DNA of 64,000 nt from Neobacillus sp. DY30 (GTDB lineage: Bacteria > Bacillota > Bacilli > Bacillales > Cytobacillaceae). Where the stretch lies: positions 5,400,001 through 5,464,000 of the forward strand of contig NZ_CP126093.1 of the NCBI RefSeq assembly GCF_030123065.1, given 5' to 3'. The notes beneath the pieces were generated by a model. That model worked only from the letters and a program-made list of their open reading frames with translations, was not told the DNA's origin and did not search any database. Positions 43,799 to 52,050 of the stretch are shown here, in pieces (the first letter of the stretch is position 1; each line of letters begins with the position of its first letter). Made by a program: the position numbers and the translations under genes.

Positions 43799-43931
43799 CT
43801 GTTTTGGATTATAATTTTTTTTTTACTTTTCTTTAAAAAAATATGTATTTTACTTATGATTGAACCTATCATACTATATTTTCAAAGGAACTGGTAGTGG
43901 TAAAACAATTTATATAAAGGTGGTTAATACA

Positions 43932-45059
43932 ATGAAGGTACCCGTGGTTTTGATGCGTGGCGGAACAAGTAAAGGGGTTTTTCTCAATTTTGAACATTTG
44001 CCCTTGAATCGTTCGCATTGGGAAGACTTTTTACTCGATATAATGGGTAGTCCGGATCACAGACAGATTGATGGTCTTGGCGGGGCAAATTCGTTGACTA
44101 GTAAGGCAGCAATAATCAAAAAGTCGGATTCGCAAGAATTTGATGTGGAGTACACATTTGCTCAAATAAGCATTGATAATCAAATGGTTGATTTTAAAGG
44201 GAATTGCGGTAATATATCATCTGCGGTAGGGCCATACGCAATTGAGCAAGGATTAGTTCCAGTAAAGGAACCAGTCACAACGGTAAGAATTTTCAACACT
44301 AATACACAAAAATTAATAATAGCAGAAGTAGAAATTGAAAATGGCAAAGTAAAAACGGAAGGAAGCTGTTCCATTCCAGGCGTGCCTGGTACAGGCTCAC
44401 CTATCTATCTTACTTTTAATCGTGCTGAAGGAGCTGTTACAGGAAAGCTCTTTCCAACTGGTAATCCAATTGACATGATTAAAACAAGGAATCGACTTTT
44501 TCCTGTTTCTATTGTTGATGCCGCAAACCCACTTGTGTTTGTTAGGGCTCAAGATATAGGTCTGACTGGAAGTGAATTACCTGCTGACTATACACAGGAA
44601 AAGTTAATTGAACTGGAAGAAATTCGTTCAATTGCGGCTGAAATGTGCGGTTTCGCTGATAGAAAATCCGCAACGCTTCTATCTCCTGCTGTACCGAAAA
44701 TGGCCATTATTTCACCGCCAATGGATTACGTCGATATGACCGGAATAGAGAGAAAAGCGGAAGAAATGGATTTGATGATTAGAATGATGTCAATGCAAAA
44801 GCCCCATCAGGCTCTTGCAATCACAGGGGCCATTTGTGCAACTACAGGAGCCTTCTTACAGGAAACGATTCTTTCAGAAATGGTGAACATTAAACAGGAA
44901 GTTTTTCGATTAGCTCACCCAGCAGGAATTATGGAAACGAAAGTGGACTTCCTGGCAGGCCACATTCGAGCCATTAAAGTGGTCCGTACCGCGAGAACCA
45001 TTTTAGAGGGCTATGTGTATATGAAAAGAAATTATGAGATTTCCTATCAATTTGCTTGA
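43932..45059 (+). CDS. PrpF-family isomerase (2-methylaconitate / tricarboxylate type)
   Basis: The start is taken at 43932 (375 residues) with AAAGGTGG 9 nt upstream; the 24 codons before it lack a site. The protein has the diaminopimelate-epimerase-like double fold of PrpF: VPVVLMRGGTSKGVFL at the N-terminus, GLGGANSLTSKAAI, KGNCGNISSAVGPYAIEQG with the catalytic-region Cys. Relatives isomerise 2-methylaconitate, aconitate or oxalomesaconate. No prpB/C/D genes are near. Next to a CitMHS carrier and LysR-2, a role in using an imported tricarboxylate such as trans-aconitate is plausible. Confidence 0.88.
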   Translation: MKVPVVLMRGGTSKGVFLNFEHLPLNRSHWEDFLLDIMGSPDHRQIDGLGGANSLTSKAAIIKKSDSQEFDVEYTFAQISIDNQMVDFKGNCGNISSAVGPYAIEQGLVPVKEPVTTVRIFNTNTQKLIIAEVEIENGKVKTEGSCSIPGVPGTGSPIYLTFNRAEGAVTGKLFPTGNPIDMIKTRNRLFPVSIVDAANPLVFVRAQDIGLTGSELPADYTQEKLIELEEIRSIAAEMCGFADRKSATLLSPAVPKMAIISPPMDYVDMTGIERKAEEMDLMIRMMSMQKPHQALAITGAICATTGAFLQETILSEMVNIKQEVFRLAHPAGIMETKVDFLAGHIRAIKVVRTARTILEGYVYMKRNYEISYQFA

Positions 45060-45115
45060 TTAAACTTTTCTGATATTCACAGCACATCAAATCTATTTTA
45101 ATTGGAGGCTTTTAA

Positions 45116-45262
45116 ATGTGGATCATAACTCTTTATTTAAAAGGAAATATTAAAATGTTTGAATTTGACAAAAAAGAGGATGCTACCGAAGCTTTTAAAA
45201 ATATTCAAGGCGCCAAAATTCTTACTGAAATTGTATACTTTAATGACCCATGTTTTGTATAA
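45116..45262 (+). CDS. 48-residue conserved microprotein, paralogue 1
   Basis: A short frame starting MWIITLYLKGNIKMFEFDKK and ending YFNDPCFV. TTGGAGG lies 8 nt before the ATG. A second copy at 59366-59512 (minus strand) encodes MWVITVYSKENTSMFEFDTE... with the same length and identical framework: MW-IT-Y, MFEFD, DA-EAF--I-G-KIL-EIVYFND. The two loci share no flanking homology, so coding pressure explains the similarity. It looks like a compact beta-alpha-beta protein without signal or membrane segment. Function unknown. It follows the PrpF gene by 56 nt and precedes a terminator. Confidence 0.8.
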   Translation: MWIITLYLKGNIKMFEFDKKEDATEAFKNIQGAKILTEIVYFNDPCFV

Positions 45263-45294
45263 ATGGATTTTTGGGGACAATCCTTGGTAAAAAA

Positions 45295-45323
45295 AATGAC
45301 GTGTGAAATTCACACGTCATTTC
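45295..45323. terminator. Bidirectional terminator
   Basis: AATGACGTGTG and CACACGTCATT form an 11-bp perfect stem with a short loop, with an A run before and T run after. It ends the PrpF/microprotein unit and, on the other strand, the mupG operon. Confidence 0.88.
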
Positions 45324-45365
45324 GTATTCCATTTAAAGAGAAAAGCACAAGAAAACAGTTCCATT

Positions 45366-46370
45366 TTATTCATGTACTAATTTTATTCTTTGGCCAGGTT
45401 TAAGATAGGAAAGAAGCACGATGTCTTCCTCGACCACTCTTCCTACGACATTGACACGCTCATCTGCCGGCAAGTCACAAAGAGCGATTTGAACCTCACC
45501 GCGGTACCGTCCATAGCGGTCATTGTCCATGGTAATCGAACCAACCACTCGATCCGAAGTATTTTCAGGAATCACAGGATCCGCACTTCTTGTATCCATA
45601 AACCTTAGAACATCACGGGAAAAATCAGGGCGGAGCTTGAATTCCCCTTCCTGAAACCCTTCGACTCGAATCTCAACACAGCCATGATCAACATCGATTA
45701 ATTTTCGAAGAAGCACGGCACTTACCTCTGGATCACCGATATAAACATCCTCAACCCCAAAATGGAACAATTCCAACGCCGCCACAAATGGGTCCATTTG
45801 ACGATGCTCCTCAAGTGTTGGCAGCCCTTCAAACAACGGACCGCGTTTTTCTCCATCACCGGGAATATAAGCACTCACCGGAATTCCATACTTCCCAAAA
45901 AGTTCATTTTGTCTCTCAAAAAACAAATCAGATAATCCGGTCTCAACTCTTGGATAGAAATTATGCCAAGCCAATAGCTGATCCGCTTTTAATCCTGCAT
46001 CCAAAAGTGCACGCACATCATCCTCAAATAAAATGCTGGCATTCAGTGCTAGCTTATATTCAGCCGCCAGCTTTAAGATCAACTCCCGCTCAAAAAAGTC
46101 ATCAAGTCTAAGACCGCTGACCCCAAGTGATTTCAACCCAAACAAGCTATCTAATCCCAAGTGACCAGGCGTTTTTAACGACACATCTGCATAAACCTCT
46201 ATGCCTGCTTCCTTCGCACACTGAAGCAGTGCCATCGCGCGACCCGCTAAATCTCCAGATTCTTCTGGAATGTGAAGCGAGGTAAACGCCCGCTTCACAC
46301 CCATTTTTCCAGCCATTGTAATCCGTTCTTCTGCTAAAGGATCATTTAAATAGAAGGAAATTCCGATCAA
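45366..46370 (-). CDS. mupG: 6-phospho-N-acetylmuramidase MupG (DUF871)
   Basis: A 334-residue TIM-barrel protein of the DUF871 family. It starts MIGISFYLNDPLAEERITMAGKMG and ends with a small beta-domain (ERVNVVGRVVEEDIVLLSYLKPGQRIKL). MupG hydrolyses 6-phospho-MurNAc-GlcNAc imported by MurP, giving MurNAc-6-P and GlcNAc. It overlaps murP by 4 bp. Cytosolic. Confidence 0.9.
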   Translation of the reverse strand: MIGISFYLNDPLAEERITMAGKMGVKRAFTSLHIPEESGDLAGRAMALLQCAKEAGIEVYADVSLKTPGHLGLDSLFGLKSLGVSGLRLDDFFERELILKLAAEYKLALNASILFEDDVRALLDAGLKADQLLAWHNFYPRVETGLSDLFFERQNELFGKYGIPVSAYIPGDGEKRGPLFEGLPTLEEHRQMDPFVAALELFHFGVEDVYIGDPEVSAVLLRKLIDVDHGCVEIRVEGFQEGEFKLRPDFSRDVLRFMDTRSADPVIPENTSDRVVGSITMDNDRYGRYRGEVQIALCDLPADERVNVVGRVVEEDIVLLSYLKPGQRIKLVHE

Positions 46371-47728
46371 TCAAATTCACCAGCCATCTCATCTTTGAAA
46401 CCGAATAGATATGTGAACAGGAATCCTGCTGCATAGGCAATTAATACCCCTACTAAATAAAGGAGAACTTGGCCAGTAACCACTAGGAACGCAAGTGGTA
46501 AACCAGATACTCCGATTGCAACTGTTGCAATACCAAACGCTGCTTGGAACGCACCGCCGACACCGGCACCTAAACATGCTGTTAAGAACGGACGGCCTAA
46601 AGGAAGAGTTACACCGAAAATTAACGGCTCACCGATACCAAGAATACCAGCTGGCAGACCGCCGCCAATGGCTCTTTTTAAGCGAGTTTTCTTTGTTTTT
46701 AGGTAGATGGCAAACGCAGCACCCACTTGACCTGCTCCACCCATTGCCAGGATTGGAAGTAGCGGATCATCACCAATGGTGTTAATTAACTCTAAGTGAA
46801 TTGGAGTTAAACCTTGGTGTAAACCAGTTACAACAAGCGGAAGGAATGTTGCACCTAGGACGAAGCCGGCAACCACACCGCCCATATCTAGTAATGATGT
46901 TAAACCTTTTGTGATAATATCTGAAACGAATCCACCAAGCGGCATAAAAACAAGATAAGTAACAATACCAGTAACCAATAAAGCCACAGTTGGTGTAATA
47001 AAAAGATCAAGACTTGTTGGAACAAACTTACGTACTCGCTGCTCAACTAACGCGATAAAGATGGCTGCAAACAGAACCCCAATTAAACCACCGCGACCAG
47101 GAAGCAAATCTTCGCCAAACAAATGAATACCTGCAACAGCCGGGTTAATAATTAAGATACCGGCAATCGCACCCAATGCTGGTGAACCGCCAAATTCTTT
47201 GGCTGCATTTGTACCAACTAATATTCCTAGATAACCAAATAATCCGCTGCCAATGACAGAAAGAATCGTTGCTAGCTGTGAATCAGCTGCTAACCAGCCT
47301 GCTTGAACTATTGCTTTGGTAATCCCGGTAATTAAACCTGATGCCACGAGGGCTGGAATTAATGGAATGAAAATTCCTGCGATTTTACGTAAAAACATCT
47401 TAAATGGTGTTGCGTTCTTCTTATTGATTTCTGCTTTTGTGCTGGCTGCTTTTTCTTTTAAGTTAATGCCGCCTGCTGCATCGATCAACTTGCCAAACTC
47501 TTCGGTTACTTTGTTTACTTTTCCAGGTCCAAGAATGATTTGAAGCGTTTCTTCCTCTACCACTCCCATAACTCCGTCTATTTTCTTAAGTGCCGCCTTA
47601 TTGACAATCGACTCATCCTTCGGTGTAACGCGAAGTCTTGTCATACAATGTGTATAGTTGCCAATGTTAGTGGAGCCGCCTAATTGTTCAAGGATTTTTT
47701 CTGCTAATTGTCTATTTTCTCCAGCCAT
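46367..47728 (-). CDS. murP: PTS EIIBC component for MurNAc(-GlcNAc)
   Basis: A 453-residue PTS permease. The EIIB domain (1-80) has the phosphocysteine Cys28 in NYTHCMTRLRV. The EIIC domain has about ten helices, with the conserved GxxE-type loop GIGEPLIFGVTLPLGRPF. No EIIA domain is fused, so it needs a glucose-type EIIA from elsewhere. It should import MurNAc-GlcNAc from cell-wall turnover as the 6-phosphate. AGAAGGGG upstream of the ATG. Confidence 0.92.
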   Translation of the reverse strand: MAGENRQLAEKILEQLGGSTNIGNYTHCMTRLRVTPKDESIVNKAALKKIDGVMGVVEEETLQIILGPGKVNKVTEEFGKLIDAAGGINLKEKAASTKAEINKKNATPFKMFLRKIAGIFIPLIPALVASGLITGITKAIVQAGWLAADSQLATILSVIGSGLFGYLGILVGTNAAKEFGGSPALGAIAGILIINPAVAGIHLFGEDLLPGRGGLIGVLFAAIFIALVEQRVRKFVPTSLDLFITPTVALLVTGIVTYLVFMPLGGFVSDIITKGLTSLLDMGGVVAGFVLGATFLPLVVTGLHQGLTPIHLELINTIGDDPLLPILAMGGAGQVGAAFAIYLKTKKTRLKRAIGGGLPAGILGIGEPLIFGVTLPLGRPFLTACLGAGVGGAFQAAFGIATVAIGVSGLPLAFLVVTGQVLLYLVGVLIAYAAGFLFTYLFGFKDEMAGEFD

Positions 47729-47830
47729 GAATTTCCCCTTCTCTCTGTTGTATTTTTAAACTTTGAATCACGTGAATCTATTTCCCCATTCAAAAAGGTA
47801 TAAATAGTGTTCACATCACCCCCTGAAAGG

Positions 47831-48700
47831 TTAGTTGCTTTCTTTAATAAACCGAATCGCCTCTCTTGTTTGATCAATCGCTTGAATCGTTTGCTCATAC
47901 TGAACGGTTGCCATGGATAAAAACAAAATATCCATCATGTATAACTGAGCTAGACGTGACGATGTCGCGGCACTTCGAAATGCTGCCTCTCCGGAATAAG
48001 AGGTATACAGTTTAATATCAGCTAAAGATGCGACCGAAGACTGTCCATATTTAGTCAGACTAATTGTCTTTACGCCGCGCTCTTTCGCCAGTGCCATCAC
48101 TTTTACAACCTCTGCTGTTTCTCCAGAATGAGAGATAGCAAAAACGACATCATCCTTTCCCGCGTTGGCAATCAATGTTGCAACAAGGTGTGTATCTGTA
48201 AAAGCGGTTGCATTTTTTTGAATCCGCAGGAACTTCTGCTGCGCATCCTTTGCAATAATATTAGATGCGCCAATTCCAAAAAAATGGACATTCTGAGCAT
48301 GGAGCAGAGTTTGAACCCCCCGCTCCAATTCCTCATAATTGATAATCTCCTCAGAATCGCGGATGCTCTGAATACTATTGCTGGTTGTCTTTTGGACGAT
48401 GGAATAATACGATTCACCTGGTTCAATATCACGGTACCCTTGTTCTGCCTTGGGTTTCACTAAATCTCCCGCAATTCTAACCTTTAAATCTTGAAAACCA
48501 TTTAAGCCAAGTGACTTGCATAAGCGAATGACTGCAGCTCCGCTGGTTTTCGCTTGGGTCCCGATATCATTTACCGTACTGTTTAAAATACTTCGTGGAT
48601 TTTCAAGAATATATTGTGCAATTTTTCGCTCGGAAGCCGGAAGCTGATCCAGCATATTTTGAAGCATTGTTAATCCGCCTGCTGCCACACACATTACCAC
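47831..48700 (-). CDS. murR: MurR/RpiR-family regulator of MurNAc catabolism
   Basis: A 289-residue regulator. N-terminal RpiR helix-turn-helix (about 15-80: LPASERKIAQYILENPRSILNSTVNDIGTQAKTSGAAVIRLCKSLGL) and C-terminal SIS domain (VHFFGIGASNIIAKDAQQKFLRI; DVVFAISHSGETAEVVKVMALAK). Its ligand is probably MurNAc-6-phosphate. The start is uncertain: GTG at 48700 has GAGG 5 nt upstream; ATG codons at 48694 and 48667 are alternatives. It lies between murQ and murP, so it is part of the operon it should control. Confidence 0.9.
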   Translation of the reverse strand: MVMCVAAGGLTMLQNMLDQLPASERKIAQYILENPRSILNSTVNDIGTQAKTSGAAVIRLCKSLGLNGFQDLKVRIAGDLVKPKAEQGYRDIEPGESYYSIVQKTTSNSIQSIRDSEEIINYEELERGVQTLLHAQNVHFFGIGASNIIAKDAQQKFLRIQKNATAFTDTHLVATLIANAGKDDVVFAISHSGETAEVVKVMALAKERGVKTISLTKYGQSSVASLADIKLYTSYSGEAAFRSAATSSRLAQLYMMDILFLSMATVQYEQTIQAIDQTREAIRFIKESN

Positions 48701-48710
48701 CTTTACCTCA

Positions 48711-49616
48711 TCATTTTTTCTGGATTGCCATTTTTACATATCCATTTGCTGCTGCTAGTAATTCTTCTGCCTGCTGTTTTGTTGATTCCGTCATAATCAT
48801 AACAATCGCTGTTTTTACTTGAAGATCTGATTTTTCTAAAGTCTCTAACGCTGCTTCATAGGAAACGCCAGTAATTTTACCGATAATCCCAATCGCGCGT
48901 TCCTTTAACTTTAAGTTGCTCACTTTCACATCAACCATTAAATTTTCATAGGCTTTTCCTAAAAGAATCATTGATGATGTAGAGATCATGTTCAAAATCA
49001 TTTTATGAGCAGTTCCTGATTTCAAACGGGTTGAGCCCGTTAGAACCTCTGGACCGACAATAACCTCGATTGCTTGGTCAGCTTCTTTACTAATCGCGGC
49101 ATTTTTATTACACGAAAGCGCGACGGTTTTTGCTCCAATGCTGCGTGCATAGCGAAGGGCACCAATCACATAAGGTGTTCGTCCGCTGGCAGCAATGCCA
49201 ATCACAGTGTCATGTTCAGTCAGTTCCAATTGCTTTAAGTCATTCACACCGAGTTCAGGATCATCTTCCGCTCCTTCAACGGCTTTCAAAAAGGCGCCTT
49301 CTCCTCCAGCCATAAGACCTACCACCATTTCAGGTTCGGTGCTGAAAGTAGGCGGACATTCAACTGCGTCCAGTACACCTAATCTGCCGCTCGTACCGGC
49401 ACCTAAATAAATCAGTCGGCCGCCGTTTTTAAAGGATTCAAATACAAACTGAACCGCTGCCTCTACTTCCGGTAAAACTTCTTTGACAGCCAGTGCTACC
49501 AATTGATCTTGTTCGTTCATGATTCGTAATATATCGATGGCCTCGGCCGTATCAATCTGCATCGTTTCTTGATTTCGGGACTCGGTCGTTAGTAATTCGA
49601 GATTTTCTTCGATCAT
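48711..49616 (-). CDS. murQ: N-acetylmuramic acid 6-phosphate etherase
   Basis: A 301-residue SIS-fold lyase that splits MurNAc-6-P into GlcNAc-6-P and D-lactate. Signatures: YLGAGTSGRLGVLDAVECPPTF near 71-92, GIAASGRTPYVIGALRYAR and GSTRLKSGTAHKMILNMIST. It is the first gene of the operon murQ-murR-murP-mupG. A cre box (49645-49658) and an AT-rich dyad lie just upstream. Confidence 0.96.
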   Translation of the reverse strand: MIEENLELLTTESRNQETMQIDTAEAIDILRIMNEQDQLVALAVKEVLPEVEAAVQFVFESFKNGGRLIYLGAGTSGRLGVLDAVECPPTFSTEPEMVVGLMAGGEGAFLKAVEGAEDDPELGVNDLKQLELTEHDTVIGIAASGRTPYVIGALRYARSIGAKTVALSCNKNAAISKEADQAIEVIVGPEVLTGSTRLKSGTAHKMILNMISTSSMILLGKAYENLMVDVKVSNLKLKERAIGIIGKITGVSYEAALETLEKSDLQVKTAIVMIMTESTKQQAEELLAAANGYVKMAIQKK

Positions 49617-49644
49617 TTCCTTATCCTCCTGTTTGATTTCTAGC

Positions 49645-49658
49645 TGTAAGCGATTTCT
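49645..49658 (-). promoter_or_regulatory. cre box before murQ
   Basis: TGTAAGCGATTTCT on the plus strand matches cre at 13 of 14 positions, 28 nt upstream of the start codon. Same 14-mer as before the CitMHS gene. Confidence 0.75.
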
Positions 49659-49677
49659 ACAACCTCATTATAACGCC

Positions 49678-49725
49678 ATTGAAATAATAATTCAATAACT
49701 ATATTAAAATTTTAAAATATCATTT
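49678..49725. promoter_or_regulatory. Dyad and shared 12-mer before murQ (candidate MurR site)
   Basis: ATTGAAATAATAATTCAAT (49678-49696) is a dyad with 6-bp arms. AAAATATCATTT (49714-49725) recurs exactly in the HAD/cdaR divergent region at 50796-50807. Both features fit an AT-rich RpiR-type operator. The rest of the gap to 49885 holds only an orphan half of the 52-bp hairpin repeat. Confidence 0.45.
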
Positions 49726-49818
49726 CAAAAATCTATTTTAAAAGCTCGGTTAAAGACAGATGAATTTTTTTCTCACGGAAATGGCTTATTAGGGACTAAA
49801 CACAATGAGATCTAGTCT

Positions 49819-49833
49819 GATTTGTCTTTCATC
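49819..49833 (+). repeat. Orphan half-site of the 52-bp hairpin family
   Basis: GATTTGTCTTTCATC is identical to the left arm of array 1, 49 kb away. No matching right arm follows. It may be a decayed single unit. Confidence 0.5.
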
Positions 49834-49885
49834 GTCTTTTTTTCCGTTGTGCTGTGGTAGTCAACTATGAAATTTAACAAAGCTC

Positions 49886-50746
49886 TTATAATAAATAACG
49901 TCGAATCGCCTGTGCAACCCCCGCTTCCTGATTATTTCCCGTCACCTGATCGGCCAGTGCCTTAACTTCAGCTGGTGCATTGCCCATCGCAATTCCAAGT
50001 CCTGCTGCTTTAAGCATCAAAGAATCATTATAATTATCTCCAATCGCTGCGATTTGGGAGATAGGGATGTTGTATTTCTCACTAAGCTTTAAAAGTGATG
50101 AAGCTTTGCTTACTCCTGATGGTGAAATCTCTAAATTTAAAAAGTTGAGACTGCTGCTAACCTCCATCCCGCCAATCTGTTCACCAATAACCTTAGAAAA
50201 ATCAGCAAGTCTCCCCTCTTCATCAAAAACCGCAATTTTTGTGATATCTGGTTGGTTACACTTCATGTATCGATAAAAATCATCCACGATTTTCACCTGA
50301 CATTGACCGCGAAAAATTTCTAAGTCCGCTGCTCTGCTCCCTGTTTTTTCAAGGGAAGGAATATTATTTTCAATCCAGTTCTTGTTCCATTTCGTTTCTT
50401 TTGGAACGAGTAATGTATCTCCTTCGTAAAAATGAGCGTAGAATCCTTCACCCTCACATAATTCCCAGAAACTCAATAAGCGGTCGTGATCAAAAATTGC
50501 CTGTTCACTGTTCTCTCCATTTTCATCCAGAATGATCGCCCCATTATAAGCGATGATTGGTTCTCCTTTCAGACCAATGGTATTGGCAATCCACCGTGTT
50601 GAAAGGGGAGAACGCCCGCTGCAAATAACCACTCTTCCTCCATTTTTACGGTACTCATGAATCGCTTCAATGTTTTCCCTATCAATTTCTCTGTGTTCAT
50701 TTAGTAATGTCCCGTCCAAATCGGTTGCTAATAATTTATATGCCAA
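49886..50746 (-). CDS. HAD-superfamily Cof-type sugar phosphatase
   Basis: A 286-residue HAD hydrolase of the Cof/YbiV (subclass IIB) group. Motif I is LLATDLDGTLLNEHREI with Asp8 and Asp10, motif II the Ser in VICSGRSP, motif III/IV the Lys in ASSLLKLSEK and AAIGDNYNDSLMLKAAG. It dephosphorylates sugar phosphates or related small molecules. It lies divergent from cdaR and downstream of a shared AT-rich site also seen near murQ, so it may belong to MurNAc or glycolate metabolism; B. subtilis has many such paralogues. Confidence 0.88.
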   Translation of the reverse strand: MAYKLLATDLDGTLLNEHREIDRENIEAIHEYRKNGGRVVICSGRSPLSTRWIANTIGLKGEPIIAYNGAIILDENGENSEQAIFDHDRLLSFWELCEGEGFYAHFYEGDTLLVPKETKWNKNWIENNIPSLEKTGSRAADLEIFRGQCQVKIVDDFYRYMKCNQPDITKIAVFDEEGRLADFSKVIGEQIGGMEVSSSLNFLNLEISPSGVSKASSLLKLSEKYNIPISQIAAIGDNYNDSLMLKAAGLGIAMGNAPAEVKALADQVTGNNQEAGVAQAIRRYLL

Positions 50747-50792
50747 CTTACTCTCCCCTTTGCACTATTTTTTCAATATGTTTATAGTATTT

Positions 50793-50811
50793 ATTAAAAT
50801 ATCATTTTAAT
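50793..50811. promoter_or_regulatory. Dyad in the HAD/cdaR divergent region
   Basis: ATTAAAATATCATTTTAAT has 7-bp complementary arms. Its core AAAATATCATTT is repeated before murQ. It ends 22 nt before the cdaR start and 47 nt before the HAD start, so it may control either. Confidence 0.5.
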
Positions 50812-50832
50812 CAATGGCAGGTGGTGCTGTAC

Positions 50833-51957
50833 ATGCTACATCCAGATCTAGCAGAGAAAATTGTCAGGGAAGTCCAGCGATTAATAACGGAAGAGATTAT
50901 TGTGGTCAACACAGAGGGAATCATCATGGCCAGCACCAACACAGACCGCATCGGTACCTTCCATGAAGGGGCCTTAATTACTTCACAGCAGAAGAAAAAG
51001 CTGATTATCACCGAAAAAGATACCCCTCAACTAAAAGGGGTAAAATCCGGAATCAATCTCCCGATTTTTTTTCAGCATGAAGTCATTGGCGTTATTGGGA
51101 TTACCGGTGACCCAAAAAGTGTCACCCCCTTTGGTGAAATCATCCGTAAGATGACGGAGCTATTAATCAGCGAAAATTATTATGGTGAACAGTTTGACTA
51201 TCACTCCCGGGGGATGGAAACGTTCGTGCTTGAGTGGCTTCAGGCAAAAGAACCAAGTGCCGATTTGCTTGAAAGGGCTCGAGCTTTGACCATTAATCTT
51301 AAACTTAACCGTACTGCGGTCATTATCGAATTTGAACAAAGAAAACAACCATTATCAAGGGATATGTGGTCATCTATTTTGAATTCTTTCTCCATAAATA
51401 AAAACGATGTGGTCACAAGATCCGGAAACGAACGAATCATTTTGTTAATCGATTGCTCCGAGTCCCTGCAGCCAACGTCCATTAAACATCGACTAGAACA
51501 ATTTCTTTTATTTATGAAAAATAACTTTGAGATATCAGCCTTTGCCGGCGTAGGTCAATGTGCAGCTTCGTCCAACCTGCACCAATCCTATGCGCAAGCC
51601 GAACGAGCATTGAAACTGGCAAGACGGAATCGAGGGATTATTTTTGATGAGGAATTAATCCTTGAAATGGTTACAGGGGAAATAACTCCAGAGATTAAAG
51701 CAGAATACATTCAAAGGAGTATTGCTCCGCTACTAACAGAAAACGACCTTCTCGAAACTTTAAAGGAGCTATTTAAACAAAATCATTCATTGAAAAACAC
51801 GGCTCAGGCCTTACACATTCATATCAACACCCTCCATTATCGTTTAAAGAAAATCGAGGAGCTGACACATCTGAACCCAAACACGATTCATGATTTGTTC
51901 TGTTTGTATCTCGCGGTTTTATTTTTAGATGAAAAACCAAATTTTAAAAGAAAATAA
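50833..51957 (+). CDS. CdaR/GlcR-type sugar diacid regulator
   Basis: The ATG at 50833 (374 residues) has AGGTGG about 8 nt upstream. Residues 1-130 are the putative sugar-diacid recognition domain (IVREVQRLITEEIIVVNTEGIIMASTNTDRIGTFHEGA). The C-terminal PucR/CdaR helix-turn-helix is NTAQALHIHINTLHYRLKKIEEL. In bacilli such regulators precede glycolate oxidase genes and respond to glycolate or glycerate. It sits 93 nt before glcD in the same direction and is the likely activator of glcDF. Part of the gene (bases 50923-51108) has a damaged second copy at 55798-55983. Confidence 0.9.
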   Translation: MLHPDLAEKIVREVQRLITEEIIVVNTEGIIMASTNTDRIGTFHEGALITSQQKKKLIITEKDTPQLKGVKSGINLPIFFQHEVIGVIGITGDPKSVTPFGEIIRKMTELLISENYYGEQFDYHSRGMETFVLEWLQAKEPSADLLERARALTINLKLNRTAVIIEFEQRKQPLSRDMWSSILNSFSINKNDVVTRSGNERIILLIDCSESLQPTSIKHRLEQFLLFMKNNFEISAFAGVGQCAASSNLHQSYAQAERALKLARRNRGIIFDEELILEMVTGEITPEIKAEYIQRSIAPLLTENDLLETLKELFKQNHSLKNTAQALHIHINTLHYRLKKIEELTHLNPNTIHDLFCLYLAVLFLDEKPNFKRK

Positions 51958-52050
51958 GTTTAACTTTTGGATGTTTCTCCATAGCAGGCTTAGGCCTGTT
52001 TTTTTATACTTTAAATAGCATGAAAATAGTACGTAAATGGGGGAAATAGC

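Noticed and set aside
47704..47898. Minus-strand ORF between murR and murP
   Set aside because: It overlaps the end of murR in another frame and has no start signal; a shadow.
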